Positions 23,442-31,289 of a stretch of DNA of 64,000 nt are shown here, piece by piece. The stretch spans positions 1-64,000 of the forward strand of contig JAGHSY010000010.1 of NCBI GenBank assembly GCA_018065615.1, written 5' to 3'. The notes under the pieces are model-generated. The model had not been told where the DNA came from. It saw nothing but the letters and a program-made list of their open reading frames with translations, and ran no database searches. Source of the DNA: Candidatus Colenecus caballi. Its GTDB lineage: Bacteria; Bacteroidota; Bacteroidia; Bacteroidales; Bacteroidaceae. Position numbers and translations under genes: made by a program. Position 1 is the stretch's first letter; each line of letters starts with the position of its first letter.

Positions 23442-24767
23442 TCATTTGTGGGCTTCATTGAACATTTTCAACCTTTCTTCCAGCAGAGGGAACTGGTCTT
23501 CACGTATGTTCGAAGAACAGCCGCGTATTCCCTGTCTGGTACTGCCCGTAGATTTCAGGGTAATTCCGCTGATTCCGTAGTACAGCAGTTCGTGCAGCAG
23601 CTGGCCGCCTTCCATGGGTGTGCCGTCAGGAAGGTTGTAGCTGAAAGTGAAGAAGAATCCGTTGCTCACGTCCTCATCAAGATCCTTGTCATAAGTGATG
23701 TTGAATCCGTTACGCAGCAGTGCAGCCTTGATCTTTTCAGTGCGGCGCGCATATTCGCGTATGTCCTCACGGAACTTGTAATCACCGTCACATGCGGCTT
23801 TGAGCATGGCAGCCATGGCAAATTGTACAGAATGGGTTACGCCCGATGACATTGCGTACAGCATGTCGTAAGCATAGACGGCACCGAAACGTGAAATGCT
23901 GTAGCGTTTCTGCAGTGTTTCATAACTGCGTACGAATAGTTTGTCCGATATGCATGCGACAGCAATGCGTTCACCGGCATAGCTGAAAATCTTGCTGCCT
24001 GAAAGCATCATGATGTAATTGTCCGTATAATGTGACACGCTGACCTGATAGGGCGCCTTGAAAGGTTCACCCAGTCCTTCACGGCGGAAGTCCATGGTCA
24101 TGTATGCAAGGTCCTCAAGTATGACGGTGTCGTATTTTGTGGCCAATTCACCGATGGTTTTTATCTCACTTTCAGTCAGACACATCCAGCTGGGGTTGTT
24201 CGGATTCGAATAGACTATGCAGCAGATGTTGCCGTTCTTAAGGTAACTTTCCAGTTTTGGAGCCAGTTTTTCGGCACGGAAGTCAGCAACATCGAATGAT
24301 GCTGTCTTTACGCCCATGACATTTGCCTGCATTTTCTGTACAGGGAAACCGGGATCGATGTAAAGGATTGTATCTTTCTTGGGGTCCAGTTGCGAGCACA
24401 GCAGGAATGCTGCGAATGTGCCCTGCATGGCTCCGCGGGTGGGTGTACAGTGGGCGGCCTCAATGTCCGTGTTGATGAAGGCCTTGACAAAACGGGCAGC
24501 CTGTTCCTTTAGTTCGGGTATGCCTTCAATGTTGGGGTATTTTGATGCGACTCCGCGGTCCAGAGCCTCTTTCTGGGCCTTGATACCGACAGCCGATGGC
24601 GGTATGCCGGGCACACCCATTTCAAAATGTATGAACTCCTGACCGGTCACCTTTTCGGCATTCATTTCACAGGCAAGTACCTGACGGATTGAAGCCTTGT
24701 TCAGGTCAGTAATTTCAATCTGCTTGAAGAAATCGTCAATGACGTTTGTAGGAATTAGCGTTTTCAT
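23442..24767 (-). CDS. Pyridoxal-phosphate aminotransferase, class I/II, of the aromatic cluster
   Basis: A 441-residue fold-type I aminotransferase. NPNNPSWMCL (near residue 190) and the PLP lysine in LSGSKIFSYAGERIA (near residue 257) are clear, as is a C-terminal RQGIRGCSS with a candidate carboxylate-binding Arg. It lies 6 bases behind iorB, so its natural partner is the 2-oxo acid handled by IorAB. Transamination of aryl-pyruvate to Phe, Tyr or Trp (or the reverse) is the likely role, inferred from context. It is the last gene of the iorA-iorB unit. Confidence 0.87.
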   Translation of the reverse strand: MKTLIPTNVIDDFFKQIEITDLNKASIRQVLACEMNAEKVTGQEFIHFEMGVPGIPPSAVGIKAQKEALDRGVASKYPNIEGIPELKEQAARFVKAFINTDIEAAHCTPTRGAMQGTFAAFLLCSQLDPKKDTILYIDPGFPVQKMQANVMGVKTASFDVADFRAEKLAPKLESYLKNGNICCIVYSNPNNPSWMCLTESEIKTIGELATKYDTVILEDLAYMTMDFRREGLGEPFKAPYQVSVSHYTDNYIMMLSGSKIFSYAGERIAVACISDKLFVRSYETLQKRYSISRFGAVYAYDMLYAMSSGVTHSVQFAMAAMLKAACDGDYKFREDIREYARRTEKIKAALLRNGFNITYDKDLDEDVSNGFFFTFSYNLPDGTPMEGGQLLHELLYYGISGITLKSTGSTRQGIRGCSSNIREDQFPLLEERLKMFNEAHK

Positions 24768-24773
24768 CGGGAC

Positions 24774-25346
24774 TTATTCGCAGTTGCGGCCAATTTCAAG
24801 GGCCTTGATGTTCATGTCAACTATTGCATCGCCCTTGGCTGAGAAAATGGTACGGACGCTGTCGCACAGCTTTTCAAAACTGATGCTCTTAAGAGCCTTT
24901 GATGCGGCACCAAGCAGTATCATGTTTACAGCCTTTGGCATTTTGTTCTCCTTGCCCAGATTGTCAGTGTCAATGAGGATGACATTCTTCATTTCCTTCA
25001 GTTCACTGATTATGGCGTCAATTTCAGGATAGTTTCCAATATTGACGAACGGGTTCGACGAAGTGATTATCCAGCCGTCAGTTGAAAGGTACTGCTTGTA
25101 GCGCAGGGCTTCCATGGGCTCCATGGCAATGATGATATCGGCCTGACCAAGTGCAATAAGGTCACTGGCAATGGGCTTGTCCGAGATGCGCAGGTTGGAC
25201 TGTACGTCACCTCCGCGCTGGCTCATTCCGTGGACTTCGGCCTGCTTGATGTAAAGGTCTTCAGTAAGTGCGGCCTGACCTATTACTGTAGCGATTGAGA
25301 GGATTCCCTGTCCTCCAACGCCTGCAAGAATTATATCTGTCTTCAT
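24774..25346 (-). CDS. iorB: Indolepyruvate oxidoreductase, beta (gamma-domain) subunit IorB
   Basis: A 190-residue subunit of the 2-oxoacid:acceptor oxidoreductase gamma family. The N-terminal GVGGQGILSIATVIGQAAL and later EVHGMSQRGGDVQSNLRI are diagnostic. With IorA it interconverts aryl-pyruvates and arylacetyl-CoA plus CO2, using a low-potential electron carrier. The start at 25346 gives a four-base ATGA overlap with the iorA stop, the expected coupling; a longer frame reaching 25394 would lie inside iorA. Confidence 0.93.
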   Translation of the reverse strand: MKTDIILAGVGGQGILSIATVIGQAALTEDLYIKQAEVHGMSQRGGDVQSNLRISDKPIASDLIALGQADIIIAMEPMEALRYKQYLSTDGWIITSSNPFVNIGNYPEIDAIISELKEMKNVILIDTDNLGKENKMPKAVNMILLGAASKALKSISFEKLCDSVRTIFSAKGDAIVDMNIKALEIGRNCE

Positions 25347-26950
25347 TTCTGTGCTGCTTTTGCTTTTGCCTTTCGGGCAAGTGTCTGTATGCATTCGCGG
25401 CGCGGTATGATTACTGACAGTCCGCGATATTCAATCTCTTCACGAAGGGTACGTGTTATCTCTTCCATGTTCTGTGGCAGAGGAACGACTACCTTCAAGT
25501 GTTCCGGATCAACTCCGATGCCACGGCAGATGGCTTCGAACTTGTTTGTTCCGGCTGAATCCTGACCGCCGGTCATGCCTGTAGTCAGGTTGTCGCTTAT
25601 GATGACGGTGATGGGAGCGTTTGCGTTCACGGCATCAAGCAGTCCGGTCATGCCTGAATGGGTGAAAGTGCTGTCACCTATTATTGCAACGGCCGGGAAT
25701 ACGCCTGCGTCACTGGCGCCTTTTGCCATAGTGATGCTTGCGCCCATGTCAACGGTGCTGTCAAGAGCCTGGAATGGAGGCAGTGCGCCAAGGGTGTAGC
25801 AGCCAATGTCACCGAACACCTTTGCATCCTTGTAATCCTTGAGGACCAGGTTGATGGCTTCATATACGCTGCGGTGACCGCAACCCTGACACAGGGCAGG
25901 CGGACGTGCTACGATGTTCTTTGCAACTTCAGGATGCGGCAGGACTGAGATGCCCAGAGCTGCCTTGACAATGTCAGGATTGAGCTCGCCCTGACGGGGA
26001 AGTTCGCCTGAAAGGCGTCCGATGATTTCGCAGTCAGAAGGCAGGATACCTTTGATCTGTTCCTCAACGAAAGGCTGGCCGTCTTCGATGACAAGAATCC
26101 TGTCACACTGTTCGGCCATTGTGCGTACGGTCTCAGCGGGAATTGGGTATTGTGACAGTTTCAGCACAGGGAATGGAATGCCATCCGGATAGCATTCTGA
26201 CAGGTAGTTGTATGCGTTTCCGCACGCAATGGCACCCATCTTGAACTTCTTGGCATCGGCCTTGAAACTGTTGAAGGGTGATTCAACGGCCAGACGCATT
26301 ATTTCGGGCTGACGCTCCAGCATTGAAGCGTAGCGGCGTTTTGCTATTGCTGGCAGAAGCACCCAGTCACGGCTGCCGCTTACCGGGTTTAAAGCGTTCT
26401 GTTCACGCTTTTCACCAAGAGTTACCACTGCACGTGAGTGGGCCAGACGGGTGACGGTACGCATCAGAACCGGAAGTTTCAGTGTCTCGGACATGTCATA
26501 GGCGTAAGCCATCATGTTGTAGGCTTCCTGCTGTGATGAAGGTTCCAATATTGGGAGCAGAGCAAACTTTCCGTAGTAGCGGGTGTCCTGTTCATCCTGT
26601 GACGAATGCATTGACGGGTCATCGGCCACCAGAACGACAATACCGCCGTTTACACCGGTGATTGATGAGTTTACGAACGGGTCAGCGGCCACGTTCATGC
26701 CTACGTGCTTCATGCAGACAAGAGCGCGCTTGCCTGCAAATGACATACCAAGAGCAGCTTCCATGGCGGTCTTTTCGTTGACGCACCAGCGGTTGTGGAT
26801 CTTTTCATCAGGGTTCTTGCTGCAGTATCCCTGAATGTATTCCGTGATTTCAGTCGAGGGTGTCCCGGGATAGGCGTAAACTCCGCTAAGTCCGGCATCA
26901 ATAGCACCCTGCGCAATGGCTTCATCGCCAAGTAACAGTTTCTTTGCCAT
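25343..26950 (-). CDS. iorA: Indolepyruvate oxidoreductase, alpha subunit IorA (short form)
   Basis: A 535-residue thiamine-diphosphate subunit. N-terminal region: GDEAIAQGAIDAG, YPGTPSTEIT, NEKTAMEAALG. C-terminal TPP domain: LCQGCGHRSV, FGDIGCYTLG and GDSTFTHSGMTGLLDAV with ISDN. The protein ends soon after RRECIQTLARK. The C-terminal double [4Fe-4S] ferredoxin domain present in archaeal IorA (about 600 or more residues) is absent, so electrons must come from another protein. It has its own promoter at 26976 behind the symporter terminator. Confidence 0.93.
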   Translation of the reverse strand: MAKKLLLGDEAIAQGAIDAGLSGVYAYPGTPSTEITEYIQGYCSKNPDEKIHNRWCVNEKTAMEAALGMSFAGKRALVCMKHVGMNVAADPFVNSSITGVNGGIVVLVADDPSMHSSQDEQDTRYYGKFALLPILEPSSQQEAYNMMAYAYDMSETLKLPVLMRTVTRLAHSRAVVTLGEKREQNALNPVSGSRDWVLLPAIAKRRYASMLERQPEIMRLAVESPFNSFKADAKKFKMGAIACGNAYNYLSECYPDGIPFPVLKLSQYPIPAETVRTMAEQCDRILVIEDGQPFVEEQIKGILPSDCEIIGRLSGELPRQGELNPDIVKAALGISVLPHPEVAKNIVARPPALCQGCGHRSVYEAINLVLKDYKDAKVFGDIGCYTLGALPPFQALDSTVDMGASITMAKGASDAGVFPAVAIIGDSTFTHSGMTGLLDAVNANAPITVIISDNLTTGMTGGQDSAGTNKFEAICRGIGVDPEHLKVVVPLPQNMEEITRTLREEIEYRGLSVIIPRRECIQTLARKAKAKAAQK

Positions 26951-26975
26951 TTTATAGGTTTGATATCTTGGGTTG

Positions 26976-27008
26976 CAAATTTCCTAAATTTTCTTTTAAA
27001 GTCAAAAA
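26976..27008 (-). promoter_or_regulatory. Promoter for iorA-iorB-aminotransferase
   Basis: The minus strand has a -33-like TTTTTG (27003-27008), 19 bases, then GAAATTTG (26976-26983), one mismatch from TAnnTTTG, 25 bases before the iorA ATG. The -33 T-run is also the U tract of the terminator that ends the symporter transcript. Confidence 0.5.
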
Positions 27009-27035
27009 GGGAAACCGGCTATCAGGCCGGTCCCC
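27004..27035 (-). terminator. Terminator behind the symporter gene
   Basis: On the minus strand, a GC-rich stem ACCGGC/GCCGGT (27014-27019 with 27026-27031), extended by a GGG/CCC pairing across a small mismatch, precedes a T run at 27004-27008. It separates the paaK-ACT-symporter transcript from iorAB. Confidence 0.75.
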
Positions 27036-27065
27036 TTGAAATGACTATTGTGTTTTGACGGTAAG

Positions 27066-28649
27066 TCAGTCTTTCTTTTCCTCTTCCATGAGTGATGTCA
27101 TTGCTCTTACTGTTACTGTCTTTTCGTAGCAGCCGAACATCTTTTCGACATTCTCCTTGTCATGAACACGGGTGAATGCACTTACTATCGGTACAATTAC
27201 AAGACCCAGAAGCATTGCCAGAACACCGGCGTTGATGGGTGATGTGAAGTACGGGCTGATGAAGGTCTTATGTGTGAAGGTGCAGTACATGCAGCCGCAC
27301 ATTATGAGAATGCCGCAGATAAAGCTAGCCCAAACTGAAGCTTTAGTGGTTTTCTTCCAGTACAGCCCCCATAGGAAGGGTGCCAGGAATGCACCTGCCA
27401 GTGCGCCCCATGAAATACCCATGAGCTGAGCAATGAAGGTCACGGAACTCTTGGCCTGGATGATGGCCAGGACAGACGATACTGCAATGAAGAACAGGAC
27501 CAGCAGTCTGATTGACAGCAGCTGTGACTTTTCGGACATTTCCTTTCCTGATTTGCTCATGGCAGGTTTGATGATGTCAAGTGTCGGGGTTGAGCCCGAT
27601 GTCAGAACCAGCGATGAAAGCGTTGACATTGATGCGGAAAGCACCAGAATGATTACGACTCCGATCATCAGGTCAGGCAGTGTCTGGAGCATTGAGGGAA
27701 CAATGCTGTCGAAGATGGGCTTGCCGTTTGCTCCGTATTCTATCACGTCGCCGTACAGACGTCCGAATCCGCCAAGGAAGTAGCAGCCGCCGGCGACTAT
27801 GATTGCAAAGAATGTTGAGATGAATGTGCCTTTCTTGATGGCGTTTTCATCGCGTATGGCGTAGAATTTGCCAACCATCTGAGGAAGTCCCCATGTGCCA
27901 AGTGAAGTCAGAAGGACAACGCCAAGCAGGTATATGGGTTCCGGTCCGAAGAATGATGTGAAGGCGCCGTGAAGAGCGGGAGCTGTCTCGGCCGGTATGG
28001 CTGAAAGCTTCTCAATTGATGCGGTGAAACCGCCGTTTCCGTTAAGTACGGCAATGATGACGGCTACTATGCCGACCAGCATGATCATACCCTGAATGAA
28101 GTCGTTGATGGCAGTGGCCATGTATCCGCCTACCAGCACATATATGCCGGTCAGTACGGCCATACCCAGTACGCACCATGTGTAGTCAATGTTGAATGAC
28201 ATGCCGAACAGTCGTGACAGACCGTTGTACAGGGATGCGGTATATGGAACCAGGAATACGAATACTATGACCGATGCTGCAACCTTGAGTGCGCTTGAAT
28301 TGAATCGGGCTCCGAAGAAGTCGGGCATGGTAGCGCTCTTAAGGTACTGTGTCATAAGGCGTGTGCGGCGGCCAAGCAGTCTCCATGCCAAAAGTGAACC
28401 TATAACAGCGTTGCCTATACCTATCCATGTCGATGCAATGCCGTACTTCCAGCCGAACTGTCCGGCGTAGCCTACAAAAATGACGGCCGAAAAATAACTT
28501 GTGCCGAAAGCGAAAGCTGTCAGCCAGGAGCCCACGTTACGGTCTCCCAATACAAAGCCCTGCACATTGCTTGTGCTTTTGTGGCAGTAAATGCCTACGC
28601 CGATCATTACGGCGAAGAAGAGTACTAGAATGAAGATTTTCAGAAACAT
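27066..28649 (-). CDS. Sodium:solute symporter (SSS family) of the aromatic cluster
   Basis: A 527-residue multi-spanning transporter with about 13 membrane helices. SSS family segments include YCHKSTSNVQGFVLGDRNVGSW-type start, AFAFGTSYFSAVIFVGYAGQFGW, GGYMATAINDFIQGMIM and LSASMSTLSSLVLTSGS. It uses the sodium gradient to import an organic solute. It sits between the ACT regulator and iorA, within the Tyr-attenuated transcript, so an arylacetate or another aromatic carboxylate is a reasonable candidate substrate, but the sequence does not show this. Confidence 0.88.
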   Translation of the reverse strand: MFLKIFILVLFFAVMIGVGIYCHKSTSNVQGFVLGDRNVGSWLTAFAFGTSYFSAVIFVGYAGQFGWKYGIASTWIGIGNAVIGSLLAWRLLGRRTRLMTQYLKSATMPDFFGARFNSSALKVAASVIVFVFLVPYTASLYNGLSRLFGMSFNIDYTWCVLGMAVLTGIYVLVGGYMATAINDFIQGMIMLVGIVAVIIAVLNGNGGFTASIEKLSAIPAETAPALHGAFTSFFGPEPIYLLGVVLLTSLGTWGLPQMVGKFYAIRDENAIKKGTFISTFFAIIVAGGCYFLGGFGRLYGDVIEYGANGKPIFDSIVPSMLQTLPDLMIGVVIILVLSASMSTLSSLVLTSGSTPTLDIIKPAMSKSGKEMSEKSQLLSIRLLVLFFIAVSSVLAIIQAKSSVTFIAQLMGISWGALAGAFLAPFLWGLYWKKTTKASVWASFICGILIMCGCMYCTFTHKTFISPYFTSPINAGVLAMLLGLVIVPIVSAFTRVHDKENVEKMFGCYEKTVTVRAMTSLMEEEKKD

Positions 28650-28671
28650 GACTGTATGTTTTTAATGTTTG

Positions 28672-29088
28672 TTATTCCCAACCCTGAATAAGTGTAAGAC
28701 CAGCTTTGACGGCCACCTGTTCAGCTTTCTCAAGACTTGCAGGACGGATAATGAGCACCAGCTTGCCGTCCTTGTGGAATGTGTACAGGTAACTGATTGT
28801 AACTCCGCCTTCAGTCAGGGTGTCAATTGCGTCTGCAAAAGCGCTGGTATTGGACTCGACCTGAATGGCCATGACCTCATTGATGTTGACAAGATTGCCC
28901 TTTTCTGAGAGCAGGCGTGCAGCCTTTGTCTGGTCCGATGTTATCAGACGCAGAATGCCGAATTCTGTAGTGTCGGCAACCGATGCTGCCTGAATTTCTA
29001 TGTTCTCGTTCTTGAGTGCTGTGAGGATGTCACCCAGCTTGCCGTGCTGGTTCTCAAGGAATATTGAAATCTGCTTGATGGTTTTCAT
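28672..29088 (-). CDS. Tandem ACT-domain protein
   Basis: A 138-residue protein made of two ACT-like units (about residues 3-68 and 70-136). The first begins IKQISIFLENQHGKLGDILTALKNENIEIQAASV; the second contains TSAFADAIDTLTEGGVTISYLYTF. ACT domains bind small molecules, mostly amino acids. Stand-alone double-ACT proteins beside phenylacetate-CoA ligase genes recur in anaerobes, and amino-acid sensing is inferred rather than shown. It is 12 bases behind paaK and 22 before the symporter, hence cotranscribed. Confidence 0.87.
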   Translation of the reverse strand: MKTIKQISIFLENQHGKLGDILTALKNENIEIQAASVADTTEFGILRLITSDQTKAARLLSEKGNLVNINEVMAIQVESNTSAFADAIDTLTEGGVTISYLYTFHKDGKLVLIIRPASLEKAEQVAVKAGLTLIQGWE

Positions 29089-29100
29089 AATGCTTTTTTA

Positions 29101-30402
29101 TTAATGGTTCTGACGCAAATCTACTACTCTCTTGGCTTTTCCATCGGACTGGGGAATGACGCCTTTGCCGACCAGCTTGACCTTTGGTGTGAGCAGGATC
29201 TCATCCTTCAGGCGGCGTGTTATCTCCTTAGTCAGGTTCTGCAGCATTGCAAAATCATCTGTAGCCTCCTTGAGTTCGGCTTCAACGGTCATCTCATCGT
29301 TGTCACCAATGGTTTCTATTGTAATAAGGTAGTCGCTTGCAAGTTCGGGGAACTGCATGAGAATCTTTTCGATCTGTATTGGGTATGTGTTCACGCCCTT
29401 GATGATCATCATGTCATCACTGCGGCCCTGGAAGCGGTCCAGACGCTTGTGTGTACGTCCGCATGGGCAGTCTCCCGGAATGATGCGGGTAAGGTCACGT
29501 GTGCGGTAACGGAACAGCGGCATGGCTTCACGGTTCAGTGTGGTCAGTACCAGTTCTCCGATTTCTCCTTCCGGAACAGGTTCCAGAGTTTCCGGATCGA
29601 GAATTTCAACAATGTAGTTGTCTTCCCAGATGTGCATGCCGTTCTGCTCCTGACATTCAATGGCCACGCCCGGTCCGCACATTTCACTCATTCCGAAATT
29701 GTTGTATGCCTTTGCTCCCCATATTTCCTCAATACGTTTGCGCTGTGCTTCAGAATGGGGCTCTGCGCCTATAATCAGTGTCTTCACTGTGGTTTCACGC
29801 GGGTTGATGCCCTCTTCTTCAAAGGCGGCTGCCAGTCGGGTGGCGTATGAAGGGATGCAGTGCAGTGCGGTTGTTCCAAAGTCTGTGATGAACTTGACGT
29901 GACGCTTAGAGTTGCCGGCTCCAGCAGGAACTGTCAGTGCTCCAAGACGTTCTGCGGCATACTGGATGCCAAGACCGCCCGTGAACATTCCGTAGCCCGA
30001 TGTGTTCTGTATGATGTCAGTCGAACGCAGTCCGATGCAGTACATTGAGCGTGCCATGGCATCGGCCCATTCGTCAAGGTCCTTCTTTGTATGAAGGATT
30101 ACGGTAGGATTGCCTGTTGTGCCGCTTGATGAGTGCAGACGGACCACTTTGTCCAGTGAGCATGATGCAATGCCGAACGGATATGTGGCGCGCAGGTCAT
30201 TCTTGGTTGTAAAGGGGAACTTACGGATGTCCTCCACTGACTTGATGCTCTCTGGGGTAATGCCCAGTTCCTTGAATTTGGGAGCGTAGAACTTGCTGCC
30301 CATTGCAATTTCAACCGTCTTCTTGAGACGCTCTACCTGCAACTGTTCAAGCTGCTTGCGCGGCATTGTTTCAATCTCCTCATTCCAGAATTTGCTTTCC
30401 AT
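29101..30402 (-). CDS. paaK: Phenylacetate (arylacetate)-CoA ligase
   Basis: A 433-residue adenylate-forming enzyme. The ATP motif HSSSGTTGNPTVILHTK (near residue 90), FGMSEMCGPG, FRYRTRDLTRI and the C-terminal RSDDMMIIKGVNTYPIQIEK match the PaaK/coenzyme F390 synthetase family. It converts phenylacetate or a related aryl acid, ATP and CoA to the aryl-CoA. The start at 30402 (MESKFWNEE) is chosen because the longer frame to 30507 runs through the attenuator hairpin. It is the first structural gene behind the Tyr leader. Neighbouring iorAB suggests its product feeds reductive carboxylation. Confidence 0.92.
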   Translation of the reverse strand: MESKFWNEEIETMPRKQLEQLQVERLKKTVEIAMGSKFYAPKFKELGITPESIKSVEDIRKFPFTTKNDLRATYPFGIASCSLDKVVRLHSSSGTTGNPTVILHTKKDLDEWADAMARSMYCIGLRSTDIIQNTSGYGMFTGGLGIQYAAERLGALTVPAGAGNSKRHVKFITDFGTTALHCIPSYATRLAAAFEEEGINPRETTVKTLIIGAEPHSEAQRKRIEEIWGAKAYNNFGMSEMCGPGVAIECQEQNGMHIWEDNYIVEILDPETLEPVPEGEIGELVLTTLNREAMPLFRYRTRDLTRIIPGDCPCGRTHKRLDRFQGRSDDMMIIKGVNTYPIQIEKILMQFPELASDYLITIETIGDNDEMTVEAELKEATDDFAMLQNLTKEITRRLKDEILLTPKVKLVGKGVIPQSDGKAKRVVDLRQNH

Positions 30403-30436
30403 TTTGTTTATTTTTTTGTTGTTCGTTATCTGTTGT

Positions 30437-30470
30437 AAAAAAAAGACCTGCCTCAATGTGGGGCAGGTCT
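30437..30470 (-). terminator. Attenuator terminator before paaK
   Basis: On the minus strand AGACCTGCC (30470-30462) pairs with all nine bases of GGCAGGTCT (30452-30444) around a nine-base loop, followed by an eight-base T run (30444-30437). It lies between the Tyr-rich leader peptide and paaK, so it must act inside the transcript as an attenuator. Confidence 0.9.
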
Positions 30471-30555
30471 GTATGATGTTTGTCATGATGTTCTTTGAAA
30501 CATACACCTCCTGGCCCCACGGTTACGTGCGGTAATAATAGTAATAATAGGAGGT
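30458..30555 (-). promoter_or_regulatory. Alternative pairings of the Tyr attenuator (pause hairpin and antiterminator)
   Basis: Minus strand. ACCTCCT (30555-30549), immediately before the first Tyr codon, can pair with AGGAGGT (30512-30506). The overlapping GTGGGGCCAGG (30520-30510) can instead pair with CCTGCCCCAC (30467-30458) over ten pairs with one bulged C. The second pairing consumes the left arm of the terminator and so prevents it. A ribosome stalled on Tyr codons would cover the first segment and favour the antiterminator. A ribosome reaching the stop codon at 30525-30523 would cover the antiterminator arm, which begins two bases further on. Confidence 0.82.
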
Positions 30556-30570
30556 AACGTTGAACTTCAT
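30523..30570 (-). CDS. Tyrosine-rich leader peptide
   Basis: A 15-codon reading frame, MKFNVTSYYYYYYRT and stop, with six consecutive Tyr codons (TAT TAT TAC TAT TAT TAC) and one Phe codon. It starts about 22 bases downstream of the predicted transcription start and ends just before the antiterminator. This is the classic form of an amino-acid-sensing leader peptide, comparable in logic to pheL or trpL of enterobacteria. It implies that the downstream genes respond to charged tRNA-Tyr. Confidence 0.88.
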   Translation of the reverse strand: MKFNVTSYYYYYYRT

Positions 30571-30598
30571 CTCTTTGTTCCGTTTTTATTTTCGAGTG

Positions 30599-30628
30599 CA
30601 AATATATGCAAAATTTGTGTTCGCCAAA
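30599..30628 (-). promoter_or_regulatory. Promoter of the Tyr leader and paaK operon
   Basis: Minus strand TTTG (30628-30625), 18 bases, then TATATTTG (30606-30599): a full Bacteroidota -33/-7 promoter. Transcription would begin near 30593, giving an attenuated leader RNA of about 150 bases. Confidence 0.75.
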
Positions 30629-30674
30629 TTAATGATGGAATATTTTTGTACTTTTTGGAATATCTGTTGTATTA

Positions 30675-31289
30675 CTATTCATTATTAGCAAAAAATACTT
30701 TGTAATGAACGGGTTCATTGCGGAAAACTTCCTTGTCAATGACAATCTGGTCCGGCAATGGCCTGACAGATAGACAGTCCTCCATGACCACCTTTATGGA
30801 CAAGCCGTCATAGCTGGCTGCAACTGTATCTCGGCCGCATATGCAGCCCGATGGTACGGCTGCAGCTATATGCAGTTTGTCAAATTCTCCGTAATAATAG
30901 TCAAATACTTCCAGAAAACAGCTGTCAGCGTAAAGAGTCAGCTGGCGGTCTATCCTGACCTTGTTGTCATAAATCAGCCATGAAGGAAATGTTTCATGAA
31001 GGATTATACGTTCCGAATTCCAATCGACAATTTCAATGCCGGCTCTGTTCTCGGGCAGATAAAATCCTGACGTGCCTATGGGGGCGGTGCCGCCCAGTCC
31101 GGTTACGCTGCTGTTAGCCTTGCCATTGACCATAACCGCACCGGGAATGCTGTCAAGCTGGAACTGGAGTTTCAGATTCCTGTTCCAGATTGTGAATGCG
31201 CTCTCCGTTCGCTCAAATCCTACAGGCCGGTTCTGAGTACATGCTGTCAGCATTAAGGCCGATATGGCCGCAAGAATCTTTATTTTCAT
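30675..31289 (-). CDS. Lipoprotein of unknown function
   Basis: A 204-residue protein with a lipoprotein signal (LMLTACTQ, Cys near residue 17). The rest is beta-rich, with QLTLYADSCFLEVFDYYYGEFDKLHIAAAVPSG in the middle. That stretch is loosely reminiscent of DUF4861-type proteins, but the match is too weak to name a family. The start codon overlaps the sufE stop by four bases, so it is the last gene of the long minus-strand run from the nucleoside kinase. No function is proposed. Confidence 0.7.
   Translation of the reverse strand: MKIKILAAISALMLTACTQNRPVGFERTESAFTIWNRNLKLQFQLDSIPGAVMVNGKANSSVTGLGGTAPIGTSGFYLPENRAGIEIVDWNSERIILHETFPSWLIYDNKVRIDRQLTLYADSCFLEVFDYYYGEFDKLHIAAAVPSGCICGRDTVAASYDGLSIKVVMEDCLSVRPLPDQIVIDKEVFRNEPVHYKVFFANNE

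Noticed and set aside
30403-30507. N-terminal extension of the phenylacetate-CoA ligase to 30507
   Set aside because: It would translate through the terminator hairpin and start inside the antiterminator region. The family N-terminus fits the ATG at 30402.
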